48,055 bases of DNA from DATKMP01 sp963790045 (GCA_963790045.1 CAWBMS010000001.1:1-48055); one strand, 5' to 3'. Shown: positions 25,701-35,224, numbered from the stretch's first letter. Numbers and translations are program-made. The notes: generated by a model from the sequence alone, not told the origin.

Positions 25701-28061
25701 TGCTTGCGCAGTGGATTTTCCTATAACATTCGTCGGTATCAATCCGCTTTCGGTAAGTTGAATCGTTGCACTGGTAAAATTTCCGCTTGTGGTTTGCACA
25801 TACCAATTACGTGAAGCAATACTTGTGATCGTCGATCCATCACCTGTCGTTGCACCAGTTGGGTTTTCAGTTACTTGTATAACCGGTGCTGTTGCTCCTG
25901 TCCGAATATTTACTAAAGCCAACGGTTTGTAATTCGAAATATCTCCTACAGGAAATGTGTATGTCGTTCCATCAGATGTAATGTTTGTTGGCAACGTCAT
26001 CGCCAATGGACCATTGATGTATGATGTGGACAACGCACCTGTAATACTTCCTGTATTCGTTATCGTCAATAAATTTGTGGACGTTGTTGTGAGAATACCA
26101 GAGGTAAGTGTAAGCGTTCCGGCAACCGATGCAGGAGCATTCAAAGAAATGCCGCTTGCATTGTTAACGGAAAGATTATTAAATGTTGAAGCACTTGTAC
26201 CGCCAATGGATTGTGCACTGCTGCCATTAAAGTTTATTGTTGAAGTTGACGGAGCAATCGTCGTTCCATTGTTTGTCCAGTTACCGGTAATTGTTGTTGT
26301 TCTGGTTGTTGGAAGAGTGTTTGTACCGCCACCGCTAAATGTGAGATTATAATAATCCGTTGCGTTCACTGTTTGGTTACCGGTACCATTGTAATTCACG
26401 GTATTACCTGTTGCAGTGGCAGTGAGCGTAGTAATTGTGGAAGTTCCGCCGATGTTCAGTGTGCCGGTATTTGTCAAGCTACCCGCTCCTGATAGTGCAG
26501 TACTTGCCGTAACGGTTCCATTGTTAGTAAGAGTACCTGTGACACTGAGCGCCGTAGCAACTGTTAATGTTCCGCTGCTTGTGTACGAGCCACTTACCGT
26601 CACGCTTGGAATGGAAGTGGTCGCACTCCCACTTATAGTCTCCGCAGTCCCAGAAAAAGTGTGTGTACCTGTTGTGGCTGTGAAGGTTCCGTTGTTCGTG
26701 AAGTTTCCAGCAAAGCCGACTGCGGCCGCTCCGCTCTCAGTCAGCGTACCATTATTTGTGAAATCGCTACTGAATGTTAAGCCCGCCGCCGCGCTTTCTG
26801 AAATAGTTCCGCCCGCGTCGATCGTCACGGCGCCTGTGAATGTCCTTGTATAGGCAGTAGTGAAACTGAGAGTGCCGTCAACGGTAGTCGTGCCCGTAAC
26901 GGTCGACGCAAAATTACCTGCATAGCTCAGAGCTGTACCAGCGCCAACACTAAGATTGCCTCCGATGGTTCTTGCTGCTGTCTCGGTCCATGTCTTTGCT
27001 CCGGTACCACCGGAAATTCCCAGATTACCTCCATAGGCTTGGTCTTTGATCGCCTGTGCACCTGCCCCAGTATAATTAACGGTGTTTCCAGCTGTACTAA
27101 CAGTAAACGTAGTGATCGTGAATGTAAGCGAACTGATGATAACCGTGCTTGTGGAAGTGGCATTATTCAAGCTAGTGATAGTTCCAGTGTTTGTTACATT
27201 CACTATGCCGCCAGCGTTATTGGTAATTCCTGGAATTGTCCCCGTGCCACCGCAGCCAACTGTACCAGTGTTGGTAAAGTTCGCAAGTGTAGTGGTGTTG
27301 GTACCGCTCCCCGTGATCGCTATCGTTCCTGCATTTGTAAGAGCGGTAATTGTGAATGTCCCGGTCGTTCCACCGAGATTCAGCGTGCCTGTTGCGCTGT
27401 TGGTGAGTGTACCCGTTCCGGCAAGTGCGGTGCCAACAGTCAATGTCCCGTTGTTTGTTAATACGATTGTTGTTACAGTAACGCTCGGAATAGTTAATGT
27501 CCCACTAAGCGACTGAGCGTTGGTGCTGAATGTATGGACGCCTGTGCTCGCGGTAAAAGTTCCACCATTATTTGTTATCCCTCCTTTAAAAGTAGGAGTG
27601 ATAGCAATAGTTTCATTCCAGTTGCCAGTAGAACCAATCGTAACGAGACCGGTGAATACGTTCGCCCTGGCGGTAGTCTGCATGGTTAATGTGCCGTTTA
27701 CGGTTGTGGTTCCGTTTACAGTCAAGATACGCGAACAATTAATTGTGCCACCGGCATCTATTGTAAGTGCGCCGGTTGTGACATTAGCCACAGTGGCGGT
27801 AAGTGTGCCGGTGACTTCCACAGTGCCGGATTGAGTTATAGCTGCGCCAACAGTAACAGTAGCTCCGCTGACAATTATTACATTATCCGTTGCTGCGGGA
27901 ACTGCACCTCCAACCCATGTTCCAGCAGTTGCCCATGCACCACCGGTTGCGGTACTGCTGATTGTTGCAGCCATTGCTGTCGCCCCAAGCCCAACAATCA
28001 GCACAACTATCGTCAACAGAACGATGAGAAATCGCAATATGTAAAATTTCTTTTTCAACAT
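22782..28061 (-). CDS. N-terminal piece (about 1760 residues) of the giant modular surface protein
   Basis: The ATG at 28061 follows no strong ribosome site. The signal peptide FLIVLLTIVVLIVGLGATAM is followed at once by the module GGAWATAGTWVGGAVPAATD..VIIVSGATVTV, resembling G8-type carbohydrate-binding/adhesive domains. About 800 residues of NNGTLT/NTGT units follow, then YINGPLAMTL..TFPVGD. A second module is QSGNWDRTTTWTTDP..DNVIVLNGRTVTI..LDLQSTTGHNLGTV..FPGG..GTIEYY, followed by more strand units. The end repeats FVYPIGTSGRYHPAKIYF and leads into a third module. The full gene 28061-18084 would encode about 3300 residues. It is probably a surface adhesin or matrix fibre; no catalytic motif is seen. 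Confidence 0.88.
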   Translation of the reverse strand: MLKKKFYILRFLIVLLTIVVLIVGLGATAMAATISSTATGGAWATAGTWVGGAVPAATDNVIIVSGATVTVGAAITQSGTVEVTGTLTATVANVTTGALTIDAGGTINCSRILTVNGTTTVNGTLTMQTTARANVFTGLVTIGSTGNWNETIAITPTFKGGITNNGGTFTASTGVHTFSTNAQSLSGTLTIPSVTVTTIVLTNNGTLTVGTALAGTGTLTNSATGTLNLGGTTGTFTITALTNAGTIAITGSGTNTTTLANFTNTGTVGCGGTGTIPGITNNAGGIVNVTNTGTITSLNNATSTSTVIISSLTFTITTFTVSTAGNTVNYTGAGAQAIKDQAYGGNLGISGGTGAKTWTETAARTIGGNLSVGAGTALSYAGNFASTVTGTTTVDGTLSFTTAYTRTFTGAVTIDAGGTISESAAAGLTFSSDFTNNGTLTESGAAAVGFAGNFTNNGTFTATTGTHTFSGTAETISGSATTSIPSVTVSGSYTSSGTLTVATALSVTGTLTNNGTVTASTALSGAGSLTNTGTLNIGGTSTITTLTATATGNTVNYNGTGNQTVNATDYYNLTFSGGGTNTLPTTRTTTITGNWTNNGTTIAPSTSTINFNGSSAQSIGGTSASTFNNLSVNNASGISLNAPASVAGTLTLTSGILTTTSTNLLTITNTGSITGALSTSYINGPLAMTLPTNITSDGTTYTFPVGDISNYKPLALVNIRTGATAPVIQVTENPTGATTGDGSTITSIASRNWYVQTTSGNFTSATIQLTESGLIPTNVIGKSTAQAGTYSSIGGTNIGASVTSVQTVSSLPVYFAIGISAIKPLYSYQSGNWDRTTTWTTDPSGSLLKNPRIPTSMDNVIVLNGRTVTISANTKQVVSLTMNAGGVLDLQSTTGHNLGTVTGQGKIMPSSNNFPGGTFTNFVAAGSGTIEYYNLNNVSLSTTQSTYNNLIISNTSTSAITSYLPATANPTTYTINGNFNVKNYSTGSNTASFGNSTSSNNLINMTVYGDFTVDAGCYVNVNNFASSQTIPHPTTATSTASYPVHTLYLYGNLTNNGSIRFTVQTSPVQTAYYTATTSLGAVQVYFKGATNNTVTCNGVTDFYRLVEEKGTDNTYILEVNSSDTSHFALYAPNDQGNSVNMGLPEGFGYGAYYKALFIHYGTLKLDTNIVIHSLTEGGEDFNIIPTAGLWINGANVETSTGNNGIYYQALTVYGTLKITGGTLTTKKTSGITLGTLGTPVLNIGGTGLLDASQIWTLTGGTNKMSYMQTGGTVNMRLSGQNSADTVFSLSNTNSVFVMSGGTMNFTNTASSDTTITHIIDVEAQSGNYQVTGGTINFNLTSISSAYICNSTVPLYNVNITRGSGTGKVTMQWALPSPLTVLNDLTIGSNCVLDLNTYKVDLGVGGDFTITGGGTYTPSTTGTTTFNGATDQTFSNVGTITGSTLNILRITNSSVTLITNDLTVDSLLIDSYSTLNDNGKYVNVGGSVINSGEHVGLIGTTTSGIRINGTAAQTIGGDGTGVFDNLIINSTSTTSVALNANIAVTGNLRLVNSTNFNIGSYSLSLDTSANVYTDMATTQSYNATHMITTTGIASDGGVAKIFRTTAKTFVYPIGTSGRYHPAKIYFTSDPAQYGSIAVRTVPSQQPLEQDTTKAIRCYWKTTSTGFSGIQNNSVFQIYYYNSGTPDVPNGSTESSFIPAVYQAPSWNTTVDSVLETLSPREIHFGSVSYLDGEFTCGVSTAFGTITTLYSIANGSWRYSG

Positions 28062-28106
28062 TGTCAATCAAAAATTATATCGAGAATAAAAAGACACATC
28101 GTTTTA

Positions 28107-28511
28107 CTATGCTGCAGCAACATTGCCGGCAAAAGAATCAAGGTGTGTCTGTTGTTCGCTTGCCAGTACGGTCAAGAGAGCGTTCTTCATTGATGTCTTG
28201 GCAATAAGTCCATCGGCAAATAATTGTGCATTGCGGCGATAAAACTCGCCAGGATCCATCGACAATACAAATACTTTAATCGACGGCCAGCGGTTTTTAA
28301 TTTCCTTCGTGGCATCGATACCGTTTTGTCTCGGCATGTGAATATCCATCAGCACAACATCGGGATGCAGTTCGTTCGTCAACGTAACGGCATCGATTCC
28401 GTCGCTTGCCGTACCGACAACTTCAATTCCGGATTGTGCATTGAGAAATGCCAGTAGAATCCTACGAAAACTTTCGTGGTCATCGGCAAGTAAGATTTTG
28501 AGTGGTTGCAT
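28107..28511 (-). CDS. Receiver-only response regulator
   Basis: 134 residues comprising one REC domain and a short tail, with no output domain. The acidic pair is LLADD (residues 9-11), the phosphoacceptor is D56 in DVVLMDIHMP, and the conserved Lys lies in IAKTS (about residue 104). Such stand-alone receivers act through protein contacts (CheY- or Spo0F-like). It lies about 45 bases upstream of the giant surface-protein gene in the same direction and just after a second, related receiver gene, so it may share their transcript. The receiver resembles those of NarL-family regulators that have lost their HTH. Confidence 0.88.
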   Translation of the reverse strand: MQPLKILLADDHESFRRILLAFLNAQSGIEVVGTASDGIDAVTLTNELHPDVVLMDIHMPRQNGIDATKEIKNRWPSIKVFVLSMDPGEFYRRNAQLFADGLIAKTSMKNALLTVLASEQQTHLDSFAGNVAAA

Positions 28512-28566
28512 AATTGTACATCCCTATTGTGGATTATGAGAGATGTTGATTTCTGAGTTTATTGGT

Positions 28567-28956
28567 TCAAGGGGCGCCTGCACGACAGTTGCCGTGGAAA
28601 CGCAAAAGGTTGCTTCCAACGATGGCTTGAGGTACCGACTTAAGAATAAATCCGTCTGCTTTTGCCTCGATCGCTTGTAAGCGATACACAGGATCATCAT
28701 GCGATGTGGCGATATAAATTTTTGTTTCCGGCCAGCGTTGTTTGATGATGCGTGTCGCATCGAGTCCGTTCATGCGCGGCATCGCAATATCCATCAACAC
28801 AACATCGGGAAATAATTTCTCGACTTGCTCGATCGCTTCACTGCCGTCATTCGCCTCGCCGACAACAGAGATATTCGGTAACTTGCTGAGAAAGGAATGC
28901 ACCACACGTCGAAAATCGCGGTGATCATCAGCAATCAATACTTTTAATTTTTTCAT
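28567..28956 (-). CDS. Receiver-only response regulator, C-terminal end possibly frameshifted
   Basis: 129 residues of REC domain. IADDH holds the acidic pair (residues 9-11), DVVLMDIAMP the phosphoacceptor D56, and GFILKS the conserved Lys. After KS the frame reads VPQAIVGSNLLRFHG. The next frame instead gives YLKPSLEATFCVSTATVVQA and runs to a stop at 28524, which looks more like the helix expected at the end of a receiver. A one-base error near 28645 is therefore possible. It is clearly a paralogue of the downstream receiver (same DVVLMDI.MPR.NG.DAT.EI signature), suggesting duplication and loss of the DNA-binding half. Confidence 0.85.
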   Translation of the reverse strand: MKKLKVLIADDHRDFRRVVHSFLSKLPNISVVGEANDGSEAIEQVEKLFPDVVLMDIAMPRMNGLDATRIIKQRWPETKIYIATSHDDPVYRLQAIEAKADGFILKSVPQAIVGSNLLRFHGNCRAGAP

Positions 28957-29530
28957 TACACACTTTCCATCTTTGGATCTATGTTTTTTGCATCAGAAAA
29001 ATAAGGAATAAGAGAGAATTACAAATCAAGCGAAGAGCGTAATTCCGAAAATACTGCGTTCTACGTAGTATCTACGGTCTTTACCGTAATAGCGGTATTC
29101 TATTAATTGTTATGTACAGTGGAAGAATTTCCACATTGGAATGAATGTCAAAAAAAGTCACAACAACGTTCTTGAGCAAGACGAACATCAATCGTTCGAA
29201 CATCCGAACGATTGGTTTGTACTTGAAGGCATCTCAGCTTTGGTGGGAAGTTCAACCTTGTCCGTATTTTATGGAAAGACAACAACCAAGGATTAAAGCC
29301 ATATTAAAGCCGTTTCAGAGCCGTTCAATATCCGCTCCGTCTGTAACTCCCCTTATTTCGTTGTCCTGTCATTGTACTCTCATGATACTCTACCCTCGTT
29401 GTATCCACAGATCAACCACGCTGTATATACGATGGATCCTCTATACACCCACAGAAACTTCTCGCAAACCATTCATTCCTTTTCGTCGAAGACAAACTTC
29501 ATCAACGGATGAGAAGATCGGTCGAAGGAA
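28957..29530. other. 574-base gap upstream of the receiver genes, with inverted repeats
   Basis: No gene is convincing here; a 129-codon plus-strand frame at 29145-29534 has no ribosome site and no recognisable protein. The gap holds palindromes at 29061-29068 (CTACGTAG), 29073-29088 and 29189-29214 (CAATCGTTCG/CGAACGATTG). It probably contains the promoter for the receiver and surface-protein genes. Confidence 0.5.
29073..29088. promoter_or_regulatory. Candidate NarL/NreC-type operator
   Basis: TACGGT-CTTT-ACCGTA is an exact inverted repeat whose layout fits the 7-2-7 heptamer pairs bound by NarL-family regulators. It lies about 120 bases upstream of the first receiver gene, with a NarL-type regulator encoded next door. 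A weaker TACCG/CGGTA pair overlaps it (29082-29097). Binding is an inference. Confidence 0.35.
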
Positions 29531-30205
29531 TTAGATTGAACTTGAACGCAACAGCAAATCTTTTTTATGCAGCGCAAAGCGGATTAAATTCGGCGCATCA
29601 TGAATATCGAGCTTCTGCATAATATTGGTACGGTGCGTATCCACGGTGCGCGGACTGATGAAGAGCCGTTCAGCAATTTGAGAATTGTTTAACCCCTCAG
29701 CGATGTAATACAGAACTTCTTTCTCGCGTTTGGTGAGAGGTAAATCATCGTCGATGTTCGTATCGTGAGGAGCATTGGCTTTTTGAAGATATCCATTCAA
29801 CACTAAATCAGAAATTCGTTTGCTGAAAAACGTTTCCCCTCTGGCAACCGCACGAATTGCCATGGCAAGTTCTTCGCGCCCGCTGTCTTTAAGCATATAA
29901 CCGTTTGCACCCGATTTCAGAATTTGGTACACATATTCTTCGTTATCGTGCATCGTCAGCACCAAGACTTTGACAGAAGGCATGGTGGCACAAATTTGTC
30001 GTGTCGCATCGATACCGGAAAGTTTCGGCATCGACAAGTCGATCACCAGCACATCGGGTTGCATTTTTTTTGTCATTGCCACGGCTTCCTCGCCGTCGCT
30101 CGCTTCACCGACAATGATAATTTCTTTAAATGATTCCAACAACTTGATCAGCCCGCTTCGTACTAATGCATGATCATCAGCAATTAAAATTCTGATTTTA
30201 TTCAT
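29531..30205 (-). CDS. NarL/NreC-family two-component response regulator
   Basis: 224 residues: a REC domain (IADDH acidic pair, D56 in DVLVIDLSMP, Lys in YMLKDSG) and a C-terminal LuxR-type HTH (PLTKREKEVLYYIAEGLNNS, then ISPRTVDTHRTNIMQKL). The start overlaps the end of the histidine kinase gene by four bases (ATGA), a typical coupled pair. The kinase should phosphorylate D56 and so allow dimeric DNA binding. Targets are unknown; the two adjacent receiver-only genes and surface locus are candidates by position. Length and motifs are normal. Confidence 0.93.
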   Translation of the reverse strand: MNKIRILIADDHALVRSGLIKLLESFKEIIIVGEASDGEEAVAMTKKMQPDVLVIDLSMPKLSGIDATRQICATMPSVKVLVLTMHDNEEYVYQILKSGANGYMLKDSGREELAMAIRAVARGETFFSKRISDLVLNGYLQKANAPHDTNIDDDLPLTKREKEVLYYIAEGLNNSQIAERLFISPRTVDTHRTNIMQKLDIHDAPNLIRFALHKKDLLLRSSSI

Positions 30206-31353
30206 ACCTTCTCTGCCACCAAAGGAATTTCCACACTCAACATCGTTCCGCTTCCCACGGTCGAATCAATGATAAATGCTCCACCGAACGATGCCGCACG
30301 TTCACGCATGCTCACCAACCCGATACCGCTTTTTCCTGTTGTTTGCACTTGCGGCAGCACCATGCCGCTGCCGTTATCTTCAACGATCATCCGCAAGACG
30401 TTGTCATGGCAAATGATTTGGAGATTGACTTCCGTGGCATGAGCATGCTTGGAAATATTATTGAATGATTCCTGTGCAATGCGGTACAGTCCCACTTCTA
30501 TTTGCGGATCCACTCGCTCGGTTAATCCATGCGCATAAAATGTCGTTTTGATTCCCGTCCTGTTGCCGTATTGTTCGGTGAGCAATTGCAACGCAGGAAT
30601 AAGCCCGAAATCTTCTAAAACGCTCGGCATTAAATTGTACGAAAGCTCGCGTGCTTCTTTCATAACGCTGTCTAATAATTCTTTCATATCGCGAATGCGT
30701 TCACGTTCTTCATCGGTCGCTTTGATGGTATCTTCCAGAATCTCAAGATTAAATTTGATTGCTGTGAGCATCTGTCCGAGCCCGTCATGAATTTCCCGTG
30801 CAATACGGTGGCGCTCCTCTTCCTGCACAGCCACCCGGACAGTGGAAAGGGTCACCATATCTTTTTCCCGTTGCATCAGTTCATGATACAACTTCACGCT
30901 TAAAACAGGAAGCGTATACTGTTCGGCTATCAAATTCAATTCGTGTTGTTCGTTAGGCAATGCGCGTTGTTCTTGACGGTACCCTGCCAACAGCATTCCT
31001 TGCGGCTGGTTGCCCGTTTGCATCACAGCAACACATACCGCCTGCAGTGCTTCCTCTTGTACAAGTTGATGCAGCGAGGGAGGAACGAGAAATCCGATTC
31101 GCTCGGGATAAAACATCCGTGGTCCTTCTCCGTACAGCGCTTGATGCAATTCAGCATCCAATGGAAACGAGTCCGTGGGCCGAAATACAACGTTCCCTTG
31201 CATCGCGCACCATCGACCTTGTTTTCTTCCATCATCGATTAAGAGAATCGCCGCAACATCAGCGCGTGAACGTGCAATAATTTTTTGGAGAATGGTTGAA
31301 TAAATTCTCTCGACATCCAACACCTCAGAATATTTTTGTTCACGTTCGTTCAT
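30202..31353 (-). CDS. Cytoplasmic GAF-HisKA_3 sensor histidine kinase (NreB/DegS type)
   Basis: 383 residues with no membrane segment. Residues about 15-155 form a GAF-like sensory domain. The HisKA_3 H-box is EEERHRIAREIHDGLGQML with the phosphorylated His at 189. The HATPase part shows VGLYRIAQESFNNISKHAHA (N box), VEDNGSGM (G1) and GKSGIGLVSMRERAASFGG (G2). Kinases of this class autophosphorylate and pass the phosphate to NarL-type partners, here the overlapping downstream gene. The GAF domain has several Cys (residues 49, 107) but no clear CxxC cluster as in NreB, so the signal is unknown. Confidence 0.92.
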   Translation of the reverse strand: MNEREQKYSEVLDVERIYSTILQKIIARSRADVAAILLIDDGRKQGRWCAMQGNVVFRPTDSFPLDAELHQALYGEGPRMFYPERIGFLVPPSLHQLVQEEALQAVCVAVMQTGNQPQGMLLAGYRQEQRALPNEQHELNLIAEQYTLPVLSVKLYHELMQREKDMVTLSTVRVAVQEEERHRIAREIHDGLGQMLTAIKFNLEILEDTIKATDEERERIRDMKELLDSVMKEARELSYNLMPSVLEDFGLIPALQLLTEQYGNRTGIKTTFYAHGLTERVDPQIEVGLYRIAQESFNNISKHAHATEVNLQIICHDNVLRMIVEDNGSGMVLPQVQTTGKSGIGLVSMRERAASFGGAFIIDSTVGSGTMLSVEIPLVAEKV

Positions 31354-31473
31354 CTTACCCGTTTATCAATTCGTTCACGAACATCCATTTGCGATCCCAA
31401 ATGAGTGATCGATATTGTGCACGACCATTCTTCTGCACGCTTCATGGAAAATAGACCACGCTTGCAGTAAAAA

Positions 31474-31854
31474 TTATTTACCGATTAACTGTTTGTATGC
31501 TGCCGCACTTAGCAAGGCACTCATTTGGCTTTCATCTGCTATCGATATTTTTGCGATCCATCCTAATCCGTATGGATCCTTATTCACTACTTCAGGATGA
31601 TTTTGTATTTCTTGATTGACTTCCACCACTTCTCCTGAAACAGGCGCAAACAAATCCGAAACAGCTTTGACGGCTTCAATGGTTCCGAATGACTTTCCCT
31701 GTTCAATTTTTTTGCCGACCGCAGGGAGTTCCACATACACAATATCGCCGAGTTCACTTTGTGCATACTCGGTAATGCCGATCCAGCCCAAAGTTCCTTC
31801 AACACGAATCCATTCATGCTCTTTTGTGTAGTTAAGATTTTCAGGAATGTTCAT
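31474..31854 (-). CDS. gcvH: Glycine cleavage system H protein
   Basis: 126 residues. The lipoyl carrier protein shuttles the aminomethyl group between the P, T and L proteins of the glycine cleavage system, and in some organisms feeds lipoate to other enzymes. I chose the ATG at 31854 (MNIPENLNYTKEHEWIRVEG) because a GAGG lies just upstream and the family starts here; an open frame continues to 31893. The lipoylated Lys is in GTIEAVKAVSDLFAPVSGEV. The conserved end DPYGLGWIAKI is present. No gcvP or gcvT is in the window. It sits 88 bases after accC. Confidence 0.95.
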   Translation of the reverse strand: MNIPENLNYTKEHEWIRVEGTLGWIGITEYAQSELGDIVYVELPAVGKKIEQGKSFGTIEAVKAVSDLFAPVSGEVVEVNQEIQNHPEVVNKDPYGLGWIAKISIADESQMSALLSAAAYKQLIGK

Positions 31855-31942
31855 GAATATCCTCATATATTCAAAGTCAAAAATAATCGGCAATTCACAA
31901 CTACAATGCTCTCACTTTTTTGCCCTTGAGAATTTGCATGAT

Positions 31943-33283
<1,341 letters not shown>

Positions 33284-33317
33284 GGAATTGTAACAATAAG
33301 CATGTAAAATCCGTCTA

Positions 33318-33791
33318 TCAGGATTTTTCAATCAAGAATAACGGCTGGTTATATTCGACGGGCTTTCCGTTTTCTACTAAAATTTTTATAATCGCGCCAT
33401 CGGCATCGGATTCGATTTCGTTCATCAACTTCATCGCTTCCACGATGCACAGAACGGTTCCAACTTTCACGGTTTGACCGATTTCAGTATAAACTTCGGC
33501 ATCTGGCGCAGGCGCTCGGTAAAACGTTCCGACAATGGGCGAGCGAACTTCATGATAGTGCTTCCCATTTTCCATTGCTGCAACAGACGCTTGAGGAGTT
33601 TCAACGATTGCACTCGCAGTAACAGTCGTTACCGGCGGCACAGCAGGAACAGAATGTGGAACTTGCGAAACAACTTCCACTTTGCGATTGCGCGCAACAC
33701 GTATTTTCTTCCCTTCTTCTTCCAACTCTAACTCGTCAATCTCGCTGTGCTCCACGAGCTTGATGATCTTTTTCACATAGGAAAGGTCCAT
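33318..33791 (-). CDS. accB: Biotin carboxyl carrier protein of acetyl-CoA carboxylase
   Basis: About 157 residues from the ATG at 33791 (MDLSYVKKIIKLVEHSEIDE), where the family normally starts and a GGA lies upstream; an in-frame ATG at 33839 would give 173 residues. The N-terminal domain with ELELEEEGKKIRVAR is followed by a Pro/Val/Ala-rich flexible linker. The C-terminal biotinyl domain (VRSPIVGTFYRAPAPDAEVY) carries the biotin-acceptor Lys in VEAMKLMNEI. It carries CO2 from biotin carboxylase to the carboxyltransferase (accA/accD, not in the window). Confidence 0.95.
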   Translation of the reverse strand: MDLSYVKKIIKLVEHSEIDELELEEEGKKIRVARNRKVEVVSQVPHSVPAVPPVTTVTASAIVETPQASVAAMENGKHYHEVRSPIVGTFYRAPAPDAEVYTEIGQTVKVGTVLCIVEAMKLMNEIESDADGAIIKILVENGKPVEYNQPLFLIEKS

Positions 33792-33842
33792 AGTCATTCC
33801 ATTCTCTATCTGTGATTTTTCTGATCCCGTCTTTGTCATGTA

Positions 33843-34406
33843 TTATTTATTCACACGTTCTAAATACTTGCCCGTGGTAACATCGACACGAATCTCATCG
33901 CCTTCATTAATAAAAAGCGGTACGTTGACGCTGGCACCCGTCTCAACAGTAGCCGGTTTCAAAGCACCGGTTGCGGTATCGCCTTTAACGCCGGGAACGG
34001 TCTCAATAACTTTTAATTCCACATTATGCGGTAATTCTGCGCCAACAACGACGCCTTCAACAATGTTTAAGACAACGGTTTCACCTTCTTTTATAAACTT
34101 TGCGCCGATGCCAAGCATTATCTCCGAAACAGGAATCTGTTCGTAACTCTTTTTATCCATAAACTGATAGCTGTCGCCGTCATGGAACAGGTACTGGTAT
34201 TCGTTTTGTTCAAGACGCACTTCTTCCACCTCTTCACCGGAACGATACCGTGTTTCAGTCACGCGCCCACTTTTTAGATTGCGCAACTTTGCCTGAACGA
34301 ATGCGCGTAAATTACCCGGTGTGCGGTGAATGTATTCTTCAATTCGGTGAAGCTCGCCATTAAATTTAATAACCATCCCAACTCTAAAATCTGCCGTTGT
34401 TGCCAT
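33843..34406 (-). CDS. efp: Translation elongation factor P
   Basis: 187 residues, full length with all three domains (KOW-like N-domain, central OB domain, C-terminal OB domain with VDVTTGKYLERV). EF-P relieves ribosome stalling at polyproline. The domain I loop reads HRTPGNLRAF. The residue aligned with E. coli Lys34 (or the Arg32 of EarP-type EF-P) is Asn32, so neither beta-lysylation nor rhamnosylation seems possible at the tip. The efp-accB-accC order is common in the FCB group. The start ATG at 34406 follows TTTTGAGGTAATTT, a good ribosome site. Confidence 0.96.
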   Translation of the reverse strand: MATTADFRVGMVIKFNGELHRIEEYIHRTPGNLRAFVQAKLRNLKSGRVTETRYRSGEEVEEVRLEQNEYQYLFHDGDSYQFMDKKSYEQIPVSEIMLGIGAKFIKEGETVVLNIVEGVVVGAELPHNVELKVIETVPGVKGDTATGALKPATVETGASVNVPLFINEGDEIRVDVTTGKYLERVNK

Positions 34407-34603
34407 AAATTACCTCAAAACACTCTCATTTTGATAAAAATCATACCGTTTTTGTTATATTTTGCTTTAAAAGATAAAGAAACTTAGATGGAAAGTCAAT
34501 GGCAGGAGCGCGCGTTATTCCATACATCATAATCAATCGATCAGGAAAGCAGCAAAGCTGTTATCAAAGCATATATTAATCCGTCGAATGAAAATGTTAT
34601 TTT

Positions 34604-35188
34604 TTAGAGGAATGGACGAATATCTGTCGCAAGCATCCCTGCGGCAACGGCAGCATGAAGTCCGATGTCGCCGTCTTCAAACACCTGACAAAGCGACGGC
34701 TTAACACCGATGCGTCGTGCAGCTTCGAGAAAAATATCCGGCGATGGTTTCGGCTTCACATCGTCATCTGCGGTGATGACAACGGAAAAATATTTTTTGA
34801 TTCCGGCAAGTTCGAGCTGCAGTGTCACATTGCTGCATGAGCCACCGGATGCAACCGCCATCGGCAATATTCCTGCATAACGGCGTACCACATCCGTTAC
34901 CACTTTTATTTCCTGCATTTCTTTATAATGATTGCGGAAATGTACCTGCTTCATCTTGACAACTTTTTTTACGTCTAACGCTGCGCCAAAATCTTTATTG
35001 TACAATGCAAGAATATCTTTAGACTGCATACCTTTTTTTGAAAAGATATAATCGTAATCCCATTCACCGCCTGCATGTTTAATTGCGTCTTCCCATGCTT
35101 TCATGTGCAGCGGCATGGAATCGACAAGCGTTCCATCGCAATCAAAAATTAATCCTTGAATATGTTGAGATACTTCGATGCGTTTCAT
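34604..35188 (-). CDS. HAD-superfamily phosphatase/phosphomutase, beta-phosphoglucomutase-like
   Basis: 194 residues. Motif I is IFDCDGTLVDS (nucleophile D16, general acid D18), motif II is AVASGGS, motif III uses KPKPSPDIFLEAARRIG, and motif IV is VFEDGDIGLHAAVAAGM. The small alpha-helical cap after the first motif (MPLHMKAWEDAIKHAGGEWD) is the C1 cap of the beta-phosphoglucomutase/phosphatase subgroup. It probably dephosphorylates or isomerises a small sugar phosphate; the exact substrate is not readable. The final FEDGDIG instead of the more common FEDSxxG is within family variation. It lies downstream of a sugar-symporter gene but behind a terminator. Confidence 0.88.
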   Translation of the reverse strand: MKRIEVSQHIQGLIFDCDGTLVDSMPLHMKAWEDAIKHAGGEWDYDYIFSKKGMQSKDILALYNKDFGAALDVKKVVKMKQVHFRNHYKEMQEIKVVTDVVRRYAGILPMAVASGGSCSNVTLQLELAGIKKYFSVVITADDDVKPKPSPDIFLEAARRIGVKPSLCQVFEDGDIGLHAAVAAGMLATDIRPFL

Positions 35189-35198
35189 ATAACTGCGA

Positions 35199-35224
35199 TA
35201 AAAAAGGCGATCGGATGATCGCCT
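35199..35224 (-). terminator. Rho-independent terminator downstream of the symporter gene
   Basis: AGGCGATC/GATCGCCT, a perfect 8-bp stem with the loop GGAT (plus strand). On the minus strand it is followed directly by TTTTTTATC. It separates the symporter from the HAD gene. Confidence 0.85.

Noticed and set aside
11676..28061. Type V autotransporter or two-partner secretion adhesins
   Set aside because: No C-terminal beta-barrel, no TPS signature domain and no TpsB gene are visible; the proteins have only Sec signals.
29145..29534. Plus-strand 129-residue protein
   Set aside because: No ribosome site, no recognisable fold and an unusual composition; it lies in a promoter-type gap.
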